8,809 nucleotides of DNA from an uncultured Ignavibacteriota bacterium (GTDB taxonomy: Bacteria > Bacteroidota > Ignavibacteria > Tepidaquicellales > Tepidaquicellaceae). The DNA is taken from assembly GCA_937959065.1 (NCBI GenBank), contig CALGOI010000328.1, forward strand, positions 1 through 8,809, read 5' to 3'. Each line of letters starts with the position of its first letter. The stretch's first letter is position 1. The translations under genes and the position numbers were made by a program. The notes beneath the pieces are model-generated. The model saw only the letters and a program-made list of their open reading frames with translations, did no database searches and was not told the DNA's origin. Below, in pieces: positions 7,961 through 8,809 of this stretch.

Positions 7961-8766
7961 TGTCTAACTAACCTTTCCACCTCTTCTGCTTCTTTTTCCA
8001 AATTACTTGTTAATACTTTACAACCTGTTTTTGTGACCAAAACATTGTCTTCAATTCTCACCCCGATCCCTTTGAATTTAGAGGGGCATTCATTTGAATC
8101 TTTAGAAAAGTATACTCCTGGTTCGATCGTCACAAGATATCCTTCTTTAAATGTATCAAAGTCTGATTTCTTACCATTGGTAAATGGAACCGCATCATGA
8201 GTATCGAGTCCTAGGTCATGTCCAAGTCCGTGATAAAAATAATTTTTAACTTCTTCTTTTTTCTTAATTATTTTTCTTTTCACTAGTTCATTAGCTATTA
8301 AATCCTTTATCTCTTTGTTAAGGGTGCTAAACTTTACACCCGGCTTTATCTTCTTTATAGCTTCCTTATTTGCCTTTAAGACTATGTCGTAAACTATTCT
8401 TTGCTCTTTTGTGAATTTACCATTTGCCGGATATGTCCTGGTTATATCGCCACGATAATAATTATACTCTGCGCCTGTATCAATTAACACAAGATCTCCG
8501 TTTTCAATATCATCGAGGTTAGTAATATAGTGTAATATACAAGCATTATTCCCTGATGCAACAATTGTATCAAATGCCACGTCCGATGCTCCTCTGTCCT
8601 TATAATTGTATTCTATTAACGATTGTAATTGATATTCCTTCATACCCGGTCGAAGTTTCATTGCCGAATCTTTTAAAGAATCTACGGTGATATCAATGGC
8701 CTTTTGTATTTGTTTCAGCTCAAAAGGGGTTTTAACCTTTCTCATAGAGCCCAGAATATTATTCAC
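7957..8766 (-). CDS. pepP: M24-family metallopeptidase, PepP-type Xaa-Pro aminopeptidase catalytic domain (lacks creatinase-like N-terminal domain in frame)
   Basis: Dinuclear-metal aminopeptidase of the pita-bread fold; PepP enzymes remove an N-terminal residue preceding proline, in the cytoplasm. All five metal ligands are present (numbered from the GTG at 8766): D96 in VLIDTGAEY, D107 in RGDITRT, H183 in YHGLGHDLGLDTHD, E215 in TIEPGVY and E239 in GVRIEDN. Accessory His are H79 (CILHY), H179 and H190. ASGNNACILHY and GDITRTYPANGKFT match PepP rather than methionine aminopeptidase. At 269 aa it is much shorter than full PepP (about 430-460 aa): only the catalytic half is in frame. Starts are GTG 8766 or ATG 8745; an in-frame TAA lies at 8782-8784. 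The N-terminal segment GSMRKVKTPFELKQIQKA resembles the linker that in PepP joins the two domains, so the gene may be a true short form, the second part of a split gene, or interrupted by a nonsense change or sequencing error. It converges on rnr with overlapping stops. Confidence 0.85.
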   Translation of the reverse strand: MNNILGSMRKVKTPFELKQIQKAIDITVDSLKDSAMKLRPGMKEYQLQSLIEYNYKDRGASDVAFDTIVASGNNACILHYITNLDDIENGDLVLIDTGAEYNYYRGDITRTYPANGKFTKEQRIVYDIVLKANKEAIKKIKPGVKFSTLNKEIKDLIANELVKRKIIKKKEEVKNYFYHGLGHDLGLDTHDAVPFTNGKKSDFDTFKEGYLVTIEPGVYFSKDSNECPSKFKGIGVRIEDNVLVTKTGCKVLTSNLEKEAEEVERLVRH

Positions 8767-8809
8767 GTCAGAAATCTGTATTTATGATGATAGCAATATC
8801 AAACTACTA
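8767..8809 (-). other. Short region upstream of the M24 peptidase gene, to the window edge
   Basis: Read on the - strand, five codons before GTG 8766 (IQISD) follow an in-frame TAA at 8784-8782. The two other frames on this strand also carry stops (TAG TAG at 8809-8804, TGA at 8801-8799). The stretch is either a short leader or the remains of a link to an upstream creatinase-like domain. No convincing promoter or ribosome binding site is visible. Confidence 0.5.

Noticed and set aside
8782..8803. TTTGAT and TAAATA on the - strand as a promoter for the peptidase gene
   Set aside because: Spacing between the boxes is about 13 bases, too short for a sigma-70 promoter, and such hexamers are frequent in AT-rich DNA.

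Overview
The window is an AT-rich (about one third G+C by eye), almost fully coding stretch of bacterial chromosome. Gene content (ADP-heptose synthesis for lipopolysaccharide, TamB) points to a Gram-negative, double-membrane organism. The AT-rich Lys/Asn/Ile-rich proteins, heptose kinase and adenylyltransferase encoded as separate genes, starts without a Shine-Dalgarno sequence, and the style of TamB and RNase R suggest the Bacteroidota/Ignavibacteria/Chlorobi group. This placement is an inference from protein style; no rRNA or other phylogenetic marker was read.

Layout. Four genes run on the + strand with almost no space between them: the 3' part of rfaE1 (heptose-7-phosphate kinase, cut by the left edge, ends 742); rfaE2 (heptose-1-phosphate adenylyltransferase, 757-1227); a very long tamB (1243-5952, 1569 aa); and rnr (RNase R, 5897-7960), whose only plausible starts lie inside the end of tamB. 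Gaps are 14 and 15 bases and then a 56-base overlap, so these four probably form one transcription unit. On the - strand an M24 metallopeptidase catalytic domain (PepP-type Xaa-Pro aminopeptidase, 8766-7957) converges on rnr, and the two stop codons overlap. No intergenic stretch exceeds about 45 bases, and I saw no RNA gene, mobile element, repeat array or convincing hairpin terminator.

How they fit together. RfaE1 and RfaE2 carry out two successive steps towards ADP-heptose, the donor for the inner core of lipopolysaccharide. TamB spans the periplasm and serves outer-membrane assembly or lipid supply. The first three genes therefore make an envelope-biogenesis group, with the housekeeping exoribonuclease RNase R attached by translational overlap. 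The convergent peptidase is probably independent.

This looks like an ordinary core-genome region. I found no evidence for an undescribed system. The points most worth checking are the M24 peptidase, which lacks its usual N-terminal domain in frame because of a stop codon close upstream, and the unusually long tamB/rnr overlap.
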